Assembly: GCF_008831285.2 (NCBI RefSeq)
Contig: NC_045147.1
Location: forward strand, 20,030,581 to 20,094,580
DNA from: Nymphaea colorata
Taxonomy: Eukaryota; Streptophyta; Magnoliopsida; Nymphaeales; Nymphaeaceae
DNA: 64,000 nucleotides
Direction of reading: 5' to 3'
The notes under the pieces were generated by a model. The model saw only the letters and a program-made list of their open reading frames with translations, was not told where the DNA came from and ran no database searches. Positions 16,681-28,964 of this stretch are shown here, piece after piece. The position numbers and the translations under genes were made by a program. Every line of letters starts with the position of its first letter. The first letter of the stretch is position 1.

Positions 16681-19600
16681 ATGCTTCCTGGAAAGAAGGC
16701 CGGTGAGGACGACGTCAAAACGGAAAGCTTGCTGAAGAAACCACGCGTCGACTGCTTGATCGCCACAACTAACAGCAACAGCAGTAGCCACAGCTTGGGA
16801 ACGATGGCCGGTAATGACAGAAACCCGGCCGAAATCGACGAGGATCTGCACAGCAGGCAGCTTGCTGTCTATGGGAGGGAGACGATGCGCAGGCTTGCGG
16901 CATCCAACGTCCTCATCTCCGGGATGCAGGGCCTTGGCGCCGAAGTGGGTATGTCTTGAACTACTTCTCCTTTCATTTTCCTGCTTGAAGTTACGAGTGG
17001 TTTCAGACAGTGAGGGTTGTAGACGCCGATGGTGTCCTTTTTCTGTTTTTTGATGCTATTTTTGGAAAGCTTGTGATTGTTTATGAAATTGACCAGATCT
17101 TAGGAAATGAATCTGCGCGACAGGTCCTCCATCCACGATCTGATGTCATGCGGTTGTATAATGGGAGTACGGAAATTTTGATCAATTTCAAATTACGGAC
17201 ATATTTCTTAGTGTATTTCTGTAACTTTCTTATGTTTTAGATGATTGCGTTTGGTTAGGGAAAATTTTGTCTAAAGTACTAGAAAGTTTAGACGCTATTT
17301 TGGAATGAAGAAATAATGCCAGTTGGCAGAGTTTTTCTTTATTGCTTGCAAACGGTTTCGTGACTTTTAAATCACACTGAGTTGAAAAGGTTGCCAGTTT
17401 ATGGAATGGATTGTCTGCTTCTAACACTTTTGGAGCTCACCAACCATGAGAAGATGGGACGCGACTGATACTTTGTATTGATTTCTGGACCATCGTTTCA
17501 TATTAGGTATAGCAATCTTACTTGAGACCAGTTTTTCAGTTTCATTCTAGTTGATGTCTTTAGAGTTTAGACCTCTGTCTGTGGATCTATAAGCATGCTT
17601 TTGACGTAGTCAAAGGTCCACACTAGAAGGCTGAGATATAGCAATCTTAGCGAGGTATAGCACCATAACTTTTGCTATCAGTTTTTCAGTTTCATTCTAG
17701 CTGATGCCTTTAGACCTCAGTCAGTGGATCTATAGGCATGCTTTTGATGTGGTAAAAGGTCCACGTTAGAAGGCTGTCTTTCAACTCTTTTACACTAAAC
17801 CATGGTCCGATTTAAAGACTTAGGAGGGAGGATCTGACCTTAAATCCATGTATCTCAGATCCTGAGGATTAAGATCAGAGGTAAACAGAAACCTCCTTAC
17901 TTACTTTTAAAGATTGCTTTTGAAAAAGAAATTTAAGAACCAGTTCCTTACTTGCTTCCTCATCCTCTTCAGATGGTTACGAATTCATGTGTGCAAACAC
18001 GTATCTATTCTTCATTTTCCTCCCTGTTGTTTTGTCTCAACAATTCTGTTTAGGCTCTGATTCTTAATTACTTCTTTGGCACAGCAAAGAACCTTATACT
18101 CGCAGGTGTAAAGTCTGTCACCTTACATGATGAGGGGTCGGTTGAGTTGTGGGACTTATCAAGCAACTTTCTCTTCTCTGAAGAAGATATTGGGAAAAAT
18201 CGTGCATTGGCCTCTGTGCAGAAGCTGCAGGAGCTAAATAATGCTGTGGTTATATCCACTTTGACTTCTCGGATCTCCAAAGACCATCTGTCTCATTTTC
18301 AGGCAAGCTGTCCATCATCTCTTGGGAACCTTAATCTCTTCTTCCTCTAACTAAATGTTTATTTTTCTTGTCCTGACACTGTTATGTTCGACCAGTATTT
18401 CAGTTTACTTATATAATAATTTTATGCTATGTTGTTGATGCATCCCCTAGGCGATGCCTACTTGCTACTCCACCTGCATTGCCCAAGTCCGAGCACTTAG
18501 GTGATGCAGGTGATATTGTGCCTAGGTGCACACCTACTATGGACTAGCTGCCACGAGTCGAGCCTGCGCCTAGTCCATAGAAGTTTAAGGGTCTGTCAGG
18601 GGGCTCGTAAAGACTATTTAAAAAAGATTAAATGGGTGATGGAGACTGTTATAGTGCATGTTTTTAGGTTGTGACTGTTTGTATATAGTATACTGTTTAT
18701 ATATTATGTAGTAGACTTTGTAATGTAATAATGTTTACATAGATTCTGTTTCATTATAAGTTCTGTAACTAGGTCTGTAACTCATTTGATTACAGTCTGT
18801 TTGTTTGTCTATAATCTATATTTACTGATAAATTTAATGGAATAATGATTATATATGTTCTGTTCATTATTTAGTCTGGAACTCTGTAAGTTGTAAATCA
18901 TTTGATTACAGTCTGTTTATTTGTCTATTTCTATGTCACATGGCTGAAGGGTGTCGGTGCCGGCACCGGTGCGGCTGCAGGACATCCCAAAAAAGTTGGG
19001 TTAGGGGGGAAGGAGTGCGGTGAGTGTGTGTGTGTGTGTATATATATTCATAGTATATATATATAATTGTATGGTTGTTTCTTAGCTTCACCTGTCCTTT
19101 TTTTTTACTTTTATTACTGTTAAATAAAGAAAAAGAGGGAGAGAGAAGAATAGGAAAGAGGGAAAAAAAATTTGAAAAGCAATAGAATAGAGTGTGGTTG
19201 GGGTGCGAGTCGGAGCCACACCTGGACCTGCATCGCATCGACATGGGTGCTTCCCCTTTTTTGAAGAGTCCATGTGACATAGGTCTATTTACAGTCTGTT
19301 TGTAACTCTTTACAGCCAGTTATGATTTTCAGTTTTCCTATGAAATAGACATCTGATTTTATGATATTAAACATTTAATTTGGTAATGGAAAGCTTCCTA
19401 AAAAATCTTTGACGTGGGAAGTCCGATCTCTGTTTTGTGAACATTCTGAATTATGTTTCAGGATTTCAGCTAATGTTGTCATAACTCATATGATTCTTTA
19501 TTATATTCTTTATAGAGAAAATCACGAATAGACTGTTTATACTTTATATTGACTTGACTGTAATCTGTATATAACTTTTTTAAACGATATTGACTGTGCT

Positions 19601-21123
19601 GTATACCAAGCAGTTATGTGCTGCTGTTGCTTTCAGCCAGATCAGCCAAGCAGGAAACCTTTTATAAGGAGTGGACTCCTGTCACCAAATAGCATTTCTG
19701 GGAAGTGGCAAACCGGACATCACACGTTAGTTTTGATGCCCAGAGAATCAATTCGGCTTTGACGAAATGGCCTTCATTTTGACCCACAAAGAATCCTAGT
19801 GATTTTTTCTAAGTATTGTATTCTGTGGCTGTCATATGACTGGTGGTGACCAGCTGATGTGTCCCAGAGATGTCAGCGGGAGAAAAATTAAACTAGTTCA
19901 ATGGCTGGTTGTGGAAAACACTCTAATCGCGTCTGTATGGATTAATTTTAATACACTTTTAGTAGGATGACAAACCTTGATGAACATTTTCAAATCCTAG
20001 ACCTGGTGGCCTTTTATAACATGTTGCCAGTTCCAGGGCTGATTCTGCATCTTTGTTTTATAATTTATCACAGCTAACAACCTTAATCTAGAAGCTGTCA
20101 ACATTTATGCAACAAGTCATTGATTGGGAGGCCCATGTCTTAATTTATTCCTACTACTTTTATGATTGTGCCCCACTTCCTTCTGCATCAAATTCGGAAA
20201 CCACACTGATGTCCCTTCTCCATTCAATTGAGTACTGAAAGTACTAATATTTTATAGGTTGGAACAGCTATACTACAATATTGACCAAGACATCAGCTCG
20301 TGGAAAGAATTGAGTATTTTATGTATAAATGTTTCTTGTGGCTTTATATTGATTTGCTTTAAGAATGGATACTCCTTGAAAAAACCTACTTGAATGTCGT
20401 TCTGCCGATCTAAGTTCTTCCATGGTTTTTTGCCAAAATTATAGTTGAAAATACACTAGGTTCTGTTTTCACTTTTCATTTTCTCTACCATGTGCAATAT
20501 TTGTTACTGCTAATTTAGACATCTTTGCAGATCTGAACAGATTTCGTCTTTTTTTTTGCTGTTTCAGTTAGATTCCTTCATTGAACAGTTGACACCTGGG
20601 TCTTACAGCAGGTGCAAGAAGCCTCTGGAACAAACTTGGTCTTGTCATTGACTCATTGATTCAGCAAACATCTACATCCTCCACAAATTTTAAATGAAAA
20701 TGGACCTAAGATGTCTGCCTGTTGAAGTTACTTTTCCTGTCTAAAATGTACATCAGCTTGTTTTAAGTAAAGATGGTAACTGTTTTTTGACACCTAGGTC
20801 TTACAACAGGTGCTAGAAGCCCCTGGAACAAACTTGGTCTTGTCATTGACTCTGACTCAGCAAACAGCTACATTCTCCACAATTTTTAAATGAAAATCGA
20901 CTTAAGAGGTCTGCCTATTGCAGTTACTTTTCATGTTTGAAATGCACACAGCTTGTTTTTAAGTGAAAAATGGTGATTATCTTTTGTAGGATTTCACTGG
21001 TACAAGATTTCTATTTCATGCTAAATTCCATTCCTACCATGTGGATAACAAGAGATCTTTTCTTGTGATCTGTCACATGGGTGTGGCAAAGCTCAGAAAA
21101 ACATGGGTGCAGGTGCAGCGAGG

Positions 21124-21163
<40 letters not shown>

Positions 21164-24100
21164 ATGTCCTAGATTCCAAAATCTGTAGCATTCAATTTCT
21201 CCTATGTAATACTCTGGAGTCTGATCTCAGATTTTATAATCTTGCTCATAACATAAGTAGGCATTAAATAAGTAGCTGTTATATATCTAGTATTATAAAT
21301 TTATAACTGTATAAATATACAACATATATTACATATAACATATGTAAGGCTCATTAACAAAAATGGTGATATATATATATATATAGAACAGGATGGTTAA
21401 TGAAACTTGCAATATATAAAGTTATGAGCCGCATATAATATCTAGTATGGAACTGCAAAAATATGCAGCAAAACAGAAAAACAGAAGAAATCGAAAAGAG
21501 GACAAAAATGATATTGATGGTGCTTTGACTGCACCGGATTCGAGTTGACCGCACCCAGTGCCATGTCAGAGGCACACCCACTCCCACACCCAAGTCATGT
21601 CGACTCTGGTGATTTTACTGTTTTTGTGAGTCAGTGTGACATAGCTTGTGATTCAAAGCCCTTTCCTATGTCTGTTTTAGAGAAACTTCTTTCTTTGATC
21701 ATTTGCTGGGGAAACAACCTTTTTTCATGTTAATCCATTTTTGGAAATTCTTGTTTGAATTGGAACAGATTACACTGCTAGTCGCTATTTTAGATGTAAT
21801 TGTTAGGATTATCATTCAAATATTGCAGACAGATGCGGAGTCGCAGACAGTAAAATGACTCCTGAATGTAATTTTGTCGTCTCTACTGGATTCCTTTTTA
21901 ATAAGACCATGATTGATCCACTTGTTTCTTTTGAGTGCCCCTTTAGCATGTTGGTCATCTATTATGTGACATTGAGTCTTTTGCATCAATCCCAAGTAAA
22001 TGAACCGATTATGAAGTTGCCTGAGAAAGGGTTTGAACACCTGCCCCTTATTCATCCCCTAGATGATGGTTCCTCATGCCTGCTTGGATGAGTGGCAGAT
22101 GCATGACCACCGCATGCCGCATACCCTTTCACGTGAGTGAAGTGATAGGTCCAAATGTAAATTATGCAATCCACTGAAAATAATCTCACTGTTGATTCAG
22201 AAAAATCGACTTTTTCAATTCCCTATTGAATATATAATATAAGTGGCTTGAGTCAGACATTGACAATCGTGGGTATTGAGCCATATGTACCAAAGGTCAT
22301 AGCTGGCGTTGGCCTAAACGACGAGCAGATAATGTTTGCTCAGTTCGATTCCCGTGGATGATACTTTTCTAGACTGCAAGTGGTGGCATGTGCGACACTC
22401 AAGTGGAAGGGTGTACCATACAACCACCCAGGACCTGAAGCAGCCCTGGACCTAGGGATGGGAGGAAGGGGGTGGCTTTTTTCTCTCGCGTACCAGCGCC
22501 ATCATAATATTTTCATTTTCAGTCACTATACAACTTGTGAGTCTCCAAAGGCGCTGTATCAGATTAAAACTTTTGATTCTTTGAATTCTCTATATAGGAC
22601 AGTGCTTCCTTAGCTTTCAAATCTCCATTCAAACGTTTTCGTTATATCAATTGGAATCTGAACTTTGTTTTGATTTTCTGTTGACTCCCATCCTGATTGC
22701 AGAAGGCACCATTTTTTAAAAAAAAAAATATTTCTCTACTCTCTAGGACTGCCCCAAAGGAAAGGAGGATGCTCTTGAACCATTGTCACAGAAAGCATGT
22801 TTTATTAAAAAAAAACGTGAGAACAACGTTAAAAAGGTCAGCAAAAAAGGGGAAAAAACTTCTTTTTTGGAAAAAAATGTTAAAATGAAAAACACACCAA
22901 ATAAACGGATTTTATTCCTTTTTTGCGTTTTTTTTTTTACACTTTTCACGTTTTTTGACCTTTTTTTCCATTTTTTTCACGTTTTTTATACATTTTTCAT
23001 TACCAGATTTTTGTTTTCATATTTTTCACATTTTATTTTTCGTTTTTTAGCTTTTTTACATTTTGCCAAGACTTTCCTGAGAAAAACTACTTTGCTGTAT
23101 TATATCCGAGAAAAACTTCGCCGTTTTACACCCAAAAACGATATATTTATGACAGTGCATTAAGCGATTGAAAAACACAAATATTATCCTAGAATTGTTG
23201 TTTGTATTTGTGTTTTATTGCTTCAGGTTGTGCATGCTGTGGGCAAGCAATGTGGAAGTGCCAATGTCCTCTTTTTGTGAATTAGCAACTCCTCCTAGTT
23301 TGGGACTTTGGGTTCAGGAGAAATTTCTTAAAACTCTTTTATGAATGTATAAGTATGAAATCACGCACACAGATTGACAGGCACATTGTGGAAGCCATTT
23401 CATATTGCATCTCTTAGTAAGATCTCTTGCTTTTTGGGTTGTCCTTTTTCATGTAAAAGCCTTGGGTTTCCTTCCCTTACCACAAAGAAAGACTAGCTTT
23501 GATCTTGTGGTTATTGATCACACTCTAGTTATTAAACTCTGGACTTCCTTTGAATTGAGACTTTAAGCCAACCCACCTAGTCAGTTTATTGTGGGCTATC
23601 TTCTTGGTTTTGTATTGTAATCTTGTCTGCGTACTTTGTGCAACTTTTTAATGTTTGTGTTCATTTTTGTCAGTTATGAATTTGAACTTGTGATTTTGTT
23701 TTCAATTAATACTACTGGTTTCTTGAATGTCAAGCATAGTGGTTTCTTTTGATGCAGATATGAATCATAACACTCATGCCATTCTTCATTCTTCACTGCA
23801 GGCTGTAGTTTTCACTAATGGCAGCCTGGACAAGGCAATTGAATTTGATGACTATTGTCATCATCACAACCCTCCAATTGCTTTCATCAGAGCTGAAGTC
23901 CGAGGCTTGTTTGGAAATGTATTTTGTGACTTCGGTCCAGAATTCACAGTCTTGGATGTTGATGGTGAGGAACCACATACGGGTATCATTGCTTCCATCA
24001 GCAATGATAATCCTGCACTTGTTTCATTTGTTGATGATGAGCGACTTGAATTTCAAGATGGAGATCTGGTTGTATTTTCTGAAGTAAGGGGGATGACAGA

Positions 24101-26926
24101 GCTCAATGATGGAAAACCTAGGAGAATTAAAAATACCAGACCATATTCATTTCTTCTGGAAGAAGACACCACAAAATTTGGTGAGTATGAGAAAGGTGGC
24201 ATTGTGACCCAGGTTAAGCAACCTAAGAAATTAAATTTCAGACCTTTAAGGCTTGCCCTCAAGGATCCTGGCTATTTTCTTCTTAGTGACTTTGCAAAGC
24301 CTTTTCGTCCCCCTCTGCTGCATTTGGCATTTCAGGCTCTTGATGAGTTTGTTGCCAAGTTGGGGCGATACCCTGTTGCCGGGTCAGCTGGGGATGCTCA
24401 GAGATTGATAGACATGGTTAATGCATTGAATGAGGAGTTGGCTGGTGATGCCAAAGTGGGGGATATCGATGAGAAGGTTCTTCAGCATTTTGCTAATGGA
24501 TCAAGAGCAGTGCTCAGCCCTATGGCAGCTATGTTTGGTGGTATTGTTGGACAAGAGGTTGTCAAAGCTTGCTCTGGGAAGTTTCATCCACTGTTCCAGG
24601 TAATAATTCATTATTAAATTTTTTCTAGTAAATGAGTGATAAGAGTTTTAATGCAATGTGATACATTTTGTCATCAAAGAAAGAATCCGTTTTTGTGTTT
24701 GGACCTTTGACTTATATTGTCATGTTCGGATCCTGCTGGATTTGTGGGGGGCATTTGGTATTAATCGACTTTTGTCTTATTGTCTTTATGCCTTTGGTAT
24801 CCTATTCTCGTCCAATTATTCGATATATAACTTGCATCTGATGGGTTTGGTGGTCTTCTTTCAGTTCTTTTACTTTGACTCAGTTGAGTCACTTCCTGTT
24901 GAACCACTGGAGCCTAGTGATTTGGTGCCTTCAAATAGCCGTTATGATCCACAAATAGCAGTCTTTGGTTCCAAGCTGCAGAAAAAACTTGAGCAAGCGA
25001 AAGTGTTTGTGGTTGGAGCTGGTGCACTGGGATGCGAGTTTTTGAAAAATTTAGCCCTAATGGGAGTTTCCTGTGGCTCCCAAGGCAAGCTTGTCATTAC
25101 TGACGATGATGTTATTGAGAAGAGTAACCTCAGCAGGCAGTTTCTGTTCAGGGATTGGAACATTGGCCAAGCTAAGTCTACTGTTGCTGCTGCAGCTGCT
25201 GTATTGATCAACCCTTCCCTTCAGATAGAAGCTCTGCAAAACCGTGCTAGTCCTGATACTGAGAATGTCTTTGATGATGCATTTTGGGAGAGTTTGGATG
25301 TTGTCATCAATGCCCTGGATAATGTGAATGCAAGGCTTTACATTGACAGTAAGTGCTTATACTATCAGAAGCCACTTTTGGAATCAGGAACTCTGGGAAC
25401 CAAATGCAATACGCAGATGGTAATCCCTCATCTCACGGAGAACTATGGGGCCTCTAGGGATCCTCCTGAGAAGCAAGCACCTATGTGCACTGTTCACTCA
25501 TTTCCACATAACATTGATCACTGCTTGACGTGGGCTCGGTCCGAGTTTGAAGGTTTGCTCGAGAAAACACCAAATGAAGTAAATTCCTTCCTATCCAGCC
25601 CAGCCGAATATAAGGCTGCTATGAGATCAGCGGGAGATGCTCAAGCTAGGGAGCTCTTGGAGCGTGTTATTGAATGTCTTAGCGTTGAACGATGCGAAAC
25701 ATTCCAAGACTGTATTGGATGGGCAAGGCTGAAGTAACTATTCCTATTATTTCTGTTTCTTTTGTGCTTGAATTGGAGTTATTCTTTTCCTCTGTCTAAC
25801 TTGTATTTGTGGTTCAGGTTTGAGGATTACTTTTCAAATCGAGTGAAGCAGCTGACTTTCACGTTCCCAGAAGATGCTGCTACCAGCACTGGGGCTCCAT
25901 TCTGGTCTGCTCCTAAACGCTTCCCTAGAGCATTAGAGTTTTCTGTTGAGGACCGCGATCATCGTCACTTCATCATGGCTGCCTCCATATTAAGAGCTGA
26001 AACTTTTGGAATAAAAATACCTGACTGGGCTAAAAAACTCGATAACCGTGAGTTGGCTGATGCAATCAAGAGTGTGATGGTTCCTGAATTTCAGCCCAAG
26101 AAGGATGCTAAGATTGTGACTGATGAGAAAGCTACCTCTCTTACTACAGCATCCATTGATGATGCTGCTGTTATTGACGGTCTAATATTGAAATTAGAAG
26201 AGCTTTCTGCCGTCCTTGCACCTGGGTTCAGAATGAGTCCAATACAGTTTGAAAAGGTCTTGTTCTATTCTTTACTTTACCTACTTTCTCCTTTTTTAGG
26301 TCTTTGTCTCATTTTATGGATTTTTGCAGGACGATGATACGAACTATCATGTAGACTTGATTTCTGGACTTGCTAATATGCGTGCAAGAAACTATGGCAT
26401 CCCTGAAGTCGACAAACTGAAAGCCAAGTTTATAGCAGGAAGAATCATCCCAGCCATTGCTACTACAACTGCAATGGCTACTGGCTTTGTGTGCCTCGAG
26501 TTGTACAAGGCATTAGGTGGAGGTCACAAGCTGGACGATTACAGGAATACATTTGCCAACTTGGCACTGCCTTTATTTACTATGGCTGAACCGGTTCCAC
26601 CCAAAGAAATTAAGCATCAGGATATGAGCTGGACTGTATGGGACCGCTGGACTATCAAGGAGAACCTAACCTTGAGGGAATTGCTACAATGGTTCCGAGC
26701 CAAAGGACTAACTGCCTACAGCATTTCTTGTGGACAAAGTCTGCTGTATAACAGCATATTTCCCAAGCATAGAGAGCGGATGGATCGGAAGGTTGTGGAT
26801 TTAGCCAGGGAGATTGCCAAGTTGGAGGTGCCATCCTACCGTCGCCATTTTGACATCGTGGTGGCTTGTGAGGACGAAGAAGAAAATGACATTGACATCC
26901 CATTAGTTTCCATATATTTCAGGTAA
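16681..26926 (+). CDS. UBA1: Ubiquitin-activating enzyme E1 (UBA1/UBA2 type)
   Basis: E1 adenylates ubiquitin and passes it to E2 enzymes. Coding exons are 16681-16948, 18085-18302, 23802-24599, 24865-25733, 25818-26256 and 26330-26926. Phases close exactly and give 1062 residues, close to the roughly 1080 of Arabidopsis UBA1. The first adenylation half starts with [16 protein letters not shown] (about residues 52-67). The active adenylation domain has GAGALG (479-484). The catalytic Cys is in [10 protein letters not shown] (Cys about 636). The C-terminal ubiquitin-fold domain ends in [10 protein letters not shown]. Start choice: MLPGKK at 16681 resembles other plant E1s; in-frame ATGs at 16537 and 16639 could extend the N terminus. 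All junctions are GT-AG except the donor after 18302, which reads CAG then GCAAGC. The single-copy-style gene is likely constitutive. Cytosol and nucleus are inferred from the family. Confidence 0.95.
17508..17775. repeat. Tandem duplication of about 130 bp in E1 intron 1
   Basis: The segment from TATAGCAATCTTA at 17508 to AAGGTCCACACTAGAAGGC recurs from about 17638 to 17775 with scattered substitutions and a small insertion. Shared words include CAGTTTTTCAGTTTCATTCTAG and GCATGCTTTTGA. It lies wholly inside intron 1 (16949-18084). Confidence 0.85.
18537..18580. repeat. 11-bp perfect inverted repeat
   Basis: CTATGGACTAG at 18537-18547 and CTAGTCCATAG at 18570-18580 are perfect reverse complements around a 22-base loop. 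They lie in a segment rich in CCTAGGCG-like words (18430-18580). Similar CCTAGGCA words recur near 59690-59970, so this may be a dispersed element. Confidence 0.7.
18727..18930. repeat. Tandem duplication, period about 114 bp
   Basis: The unit starting AATAATGTTTACATA at 18727 recurs as AATAATGATTATATA at 18841. Both copies contain ATTTGATTACAGTCTGTTT. A weaker third trace of ACAGTCTGTTTGTAACTC is near 19290. Confidence 0.75.
20591..20985. repeat. Tandem duplication, period 198 bp
   Basis: Two adjacent copies begin GACACCTGGGTCTTACAGCA at 20591 and GACACCTAGGTCTTACAACA at 20789. They share CTTGGTCTTGTCATTGACTC and TTTAAATGAAAAT words through to AGCTTGTTTT, with scattered point differences. 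The copies lie wholly inside E1 intron 2. Confidence 0.9.
22800..23060. repeat. A-rich/T-rich imperfect foldback
   Basis: An A-rich arm (about 22800-22900, with AAAACGTGAGAA and AAAAAGGTCA) faces a T-rich arm (about 22915-23060, with TGACCTTTTTTT and TTCACGTTTTTT). The words ACGTGA and AAGGTCA occur in one arm and their complements in the other. The forward open frame of 126 codons here is Lys-rich then Phe-rich, as expected for such a repeat, and is not regarded as a gene. Confidence 0.6.
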
Positions 26927-28964
26927 CAGGAATTGAGTTCACGGGATCTGCTGTTGGCATGCTCAAATGAAACATTTAGTTTCCTTTCGATCAGATTTTG
27001 TACGATTATCATATTTTATGAGATGTTCACCAGATGTTTTTTAGTTTTTCCGGTTTCAAGGGGAAATACTAAACAAACGACGAAGACACGCAGCCACCCT
27101 GTGTGGAAAGAGGAAGAAAAGAACAATCAATTTCCTTGCTATTGAAATATGGGATGTCTACTGGCATATATTTTTGAACAGGATGTTCTTCAAGTTTTAC
27201 TTGGCCTCTCTGCAGATGCATGAATGAGGTGTGTTTTTGAGGGGTGAATCATTTCGATATGCAGCGGATTTTATTCAACCTCTTGCATAAATGGGTGACG
27301 CTTATCCGAAGGTTTTCGAAGAAAAACTCGTTTCTGATGTGGAATCATTAGTCTTATAACATCCCATAAAAATAAAATTTGAATAACCGTACTACTTTCT
27401 TGGCTACTTGGATATATGAATGGATTCTGGAGCTAAATGTTTTTTTGTAAATTTTGAAGCCTTAGATACGCATATTTTCTTCACGTTAAGAAACATGTTC
27501 GAGCAAGCCTTAGAAAGGCGTTCGAATTTGTGAAAAGGCGAAAATATCGACTTTGTAAATTAGCATATTGAGTTTTCCAAGTCGTAATTCTTTAAAATCG
27601 TACTTAAAGTAAATTCTTGGTAAACTATAATTCCAAATGATTTCGTGCTCCAGAATCAATTTCGTAGACGTGCAATTATCTTTATGGTACAAAAGTTTTT
27701 TGAGAATTTCCAGGCAACCAGTTTTGTCATAGATCGGTTAAAACCATCTGAGTGTTCAAAGTCCATTTCAAATCCGGGAACACCAACTCCATAATTTTCT
27801 TTTTTTAACAGAAAAAAGGTGTCGACCATATTTCTGTCAGTTCTGTAAGACATGCTGGTGAATGGTCCATACCATGCCGTGTACGTAAGAGTGTGAGGAA
27901 ATCAACATTAAAGACGAGTGCACTCGCAACGTGATCTCCAGGATGCAGATGGGAACAGTAGTCCAGCAGAACAGATGGAACATAAATAAGTCGCCGTGTT
28001 CCCCATAATGTTCTCAATATCTAAATAGTAAAAAGCCCACATGAACTCGATTCCTCCGAGTGATTCACGTTGTAATCTACACCGTCCATCTAAGAATTGA
28101 ACGTGGTGGACGCCCCACGACTGTGTAGGGGTCTCAGTAAACCTGCAACTGCAAGCCATCTACTACTGTTTTTCACGGTGACCATCAAACCCGTGCAGAC
28201 GTTCAATTACTTTATATGCATAACTTGTTGTCGTGCGGGATTCAAGAAATAAGGTAGTAAACTTACAGTGAACTGAAAGCAAATGAATAAATAGAATAAT
28301 GAATGAGAAAGATCATGAATGCACGGACATTCATGATCTTTCCGTTTTCTTTGCACACTCTCTTTGATCGGAATACTAAAACGAAATATTGCATGACTAG
28401 CTACCAAGCACGCGGTTGAAGAAATAAAGCAATAAATATGCAGTGAAAGCAAATGAGTAAATAAGACAATAAATGAGGAGGATCATGAATGCACGGAAAT
28501 CCTTTCAATCCGTTTTCTTTGCACACTCTCTTTGATCGCCATGACTAAAACCAATCACCACAAACAGACTAGCATTTTCTTTACTCAAACTAAGCAAAAT
28601 AAGAAAACATATACAAGAATCTCAAACACCAACTGGGTCATGAAGAAGAAATTAATAAATTGAAATAGTAACAGCTAAGGCTATAAGGTTGTGGAATCCA
28701 TTAATTCGGAGTAATTACGAACATAATTGTCACAATATCTTATTGCTTCTCTTCTAAGCCTTTCTGTATCCGAAAAAGTTACCGCCATGGCCATTTGTTT
28801 TCTTCCTGCAACAGTAGACAGTGTAGCATAACACCCAGAGTTTACGACTGGCAACTCTCTTCACCACATTCACATGCGCACACTTCCAGATGCTAAATTG
28901 AGTACTGAAACACCTTCAATTCCTTTTAAACAAAAGCATGCAACAGGGTCGAAACAGGAAGAGT
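26927..28964. other. Intergenic between convergent E1 and zinc-finger genes
   Basis: This holds the 3' flanks of two convergent genes. No protein family was recognised. It contains a tandem duplication at 28266-28560 with a strong small hairpin inside its first copy. Confidence 0.6.
28266..28560. repeat. Tandem duplication, period about 170 bp, with hairpin
   Basis: GAAAGCAAATGAATAAATA at 28275 recurs as GAAAGCAAATGAGTAAATA at 28445. Both copies continue through GATCATGAATGCACGGA and CCGTTTTCTTTGCACACTCT. In the first copy, 28307-28321 and 28328-28342 form a perfect 15-bp stem around a 6-base loop (CACGGA). The second copy has lost the right arm. Confidence 0.88.

Larger units (their letters stand above)
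18303..23801 (+). other. E1 intron 2, 5.5 kb, apparent GC-AG intron with repeats
   Basis: Exon 2 ends ...CATTTTCAG at 18302 and the intron opens GCAAGC. It closes CACTGCAG at 23801 before GCTGTAGTTTTC. The joined protein reads HFQ-AVVF, matching the conserved E1 sequence, so the boundary is fixed by homology and no GT donor fits. The intron is repeat-rich: a 114-bp tandem duplication (18727-18930), a short perfect inverted repeat (18537-18580), a 198-bp tandem duplication (20591-20985), TA microsatellites (21127-21158), a tRNA-like SINE candidate (around 22290-22480) and an A/T-rich foldback (22800-23060). No second gene was recognised in it. Confidence 0.85.

Noticed and set aside
22783-23163. 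126-codon forward frame, Lys-rich then Phe-rich, membrane-protein-like
   Set aside because: It lies inside an E1 intron and follows an A-rich then T-rich foldback; composition explains it.
24942-25239. Minus-strand frames across the E1 adenylation exon
   Set aside because: They are antisense shadows of a conserved E1 exon.
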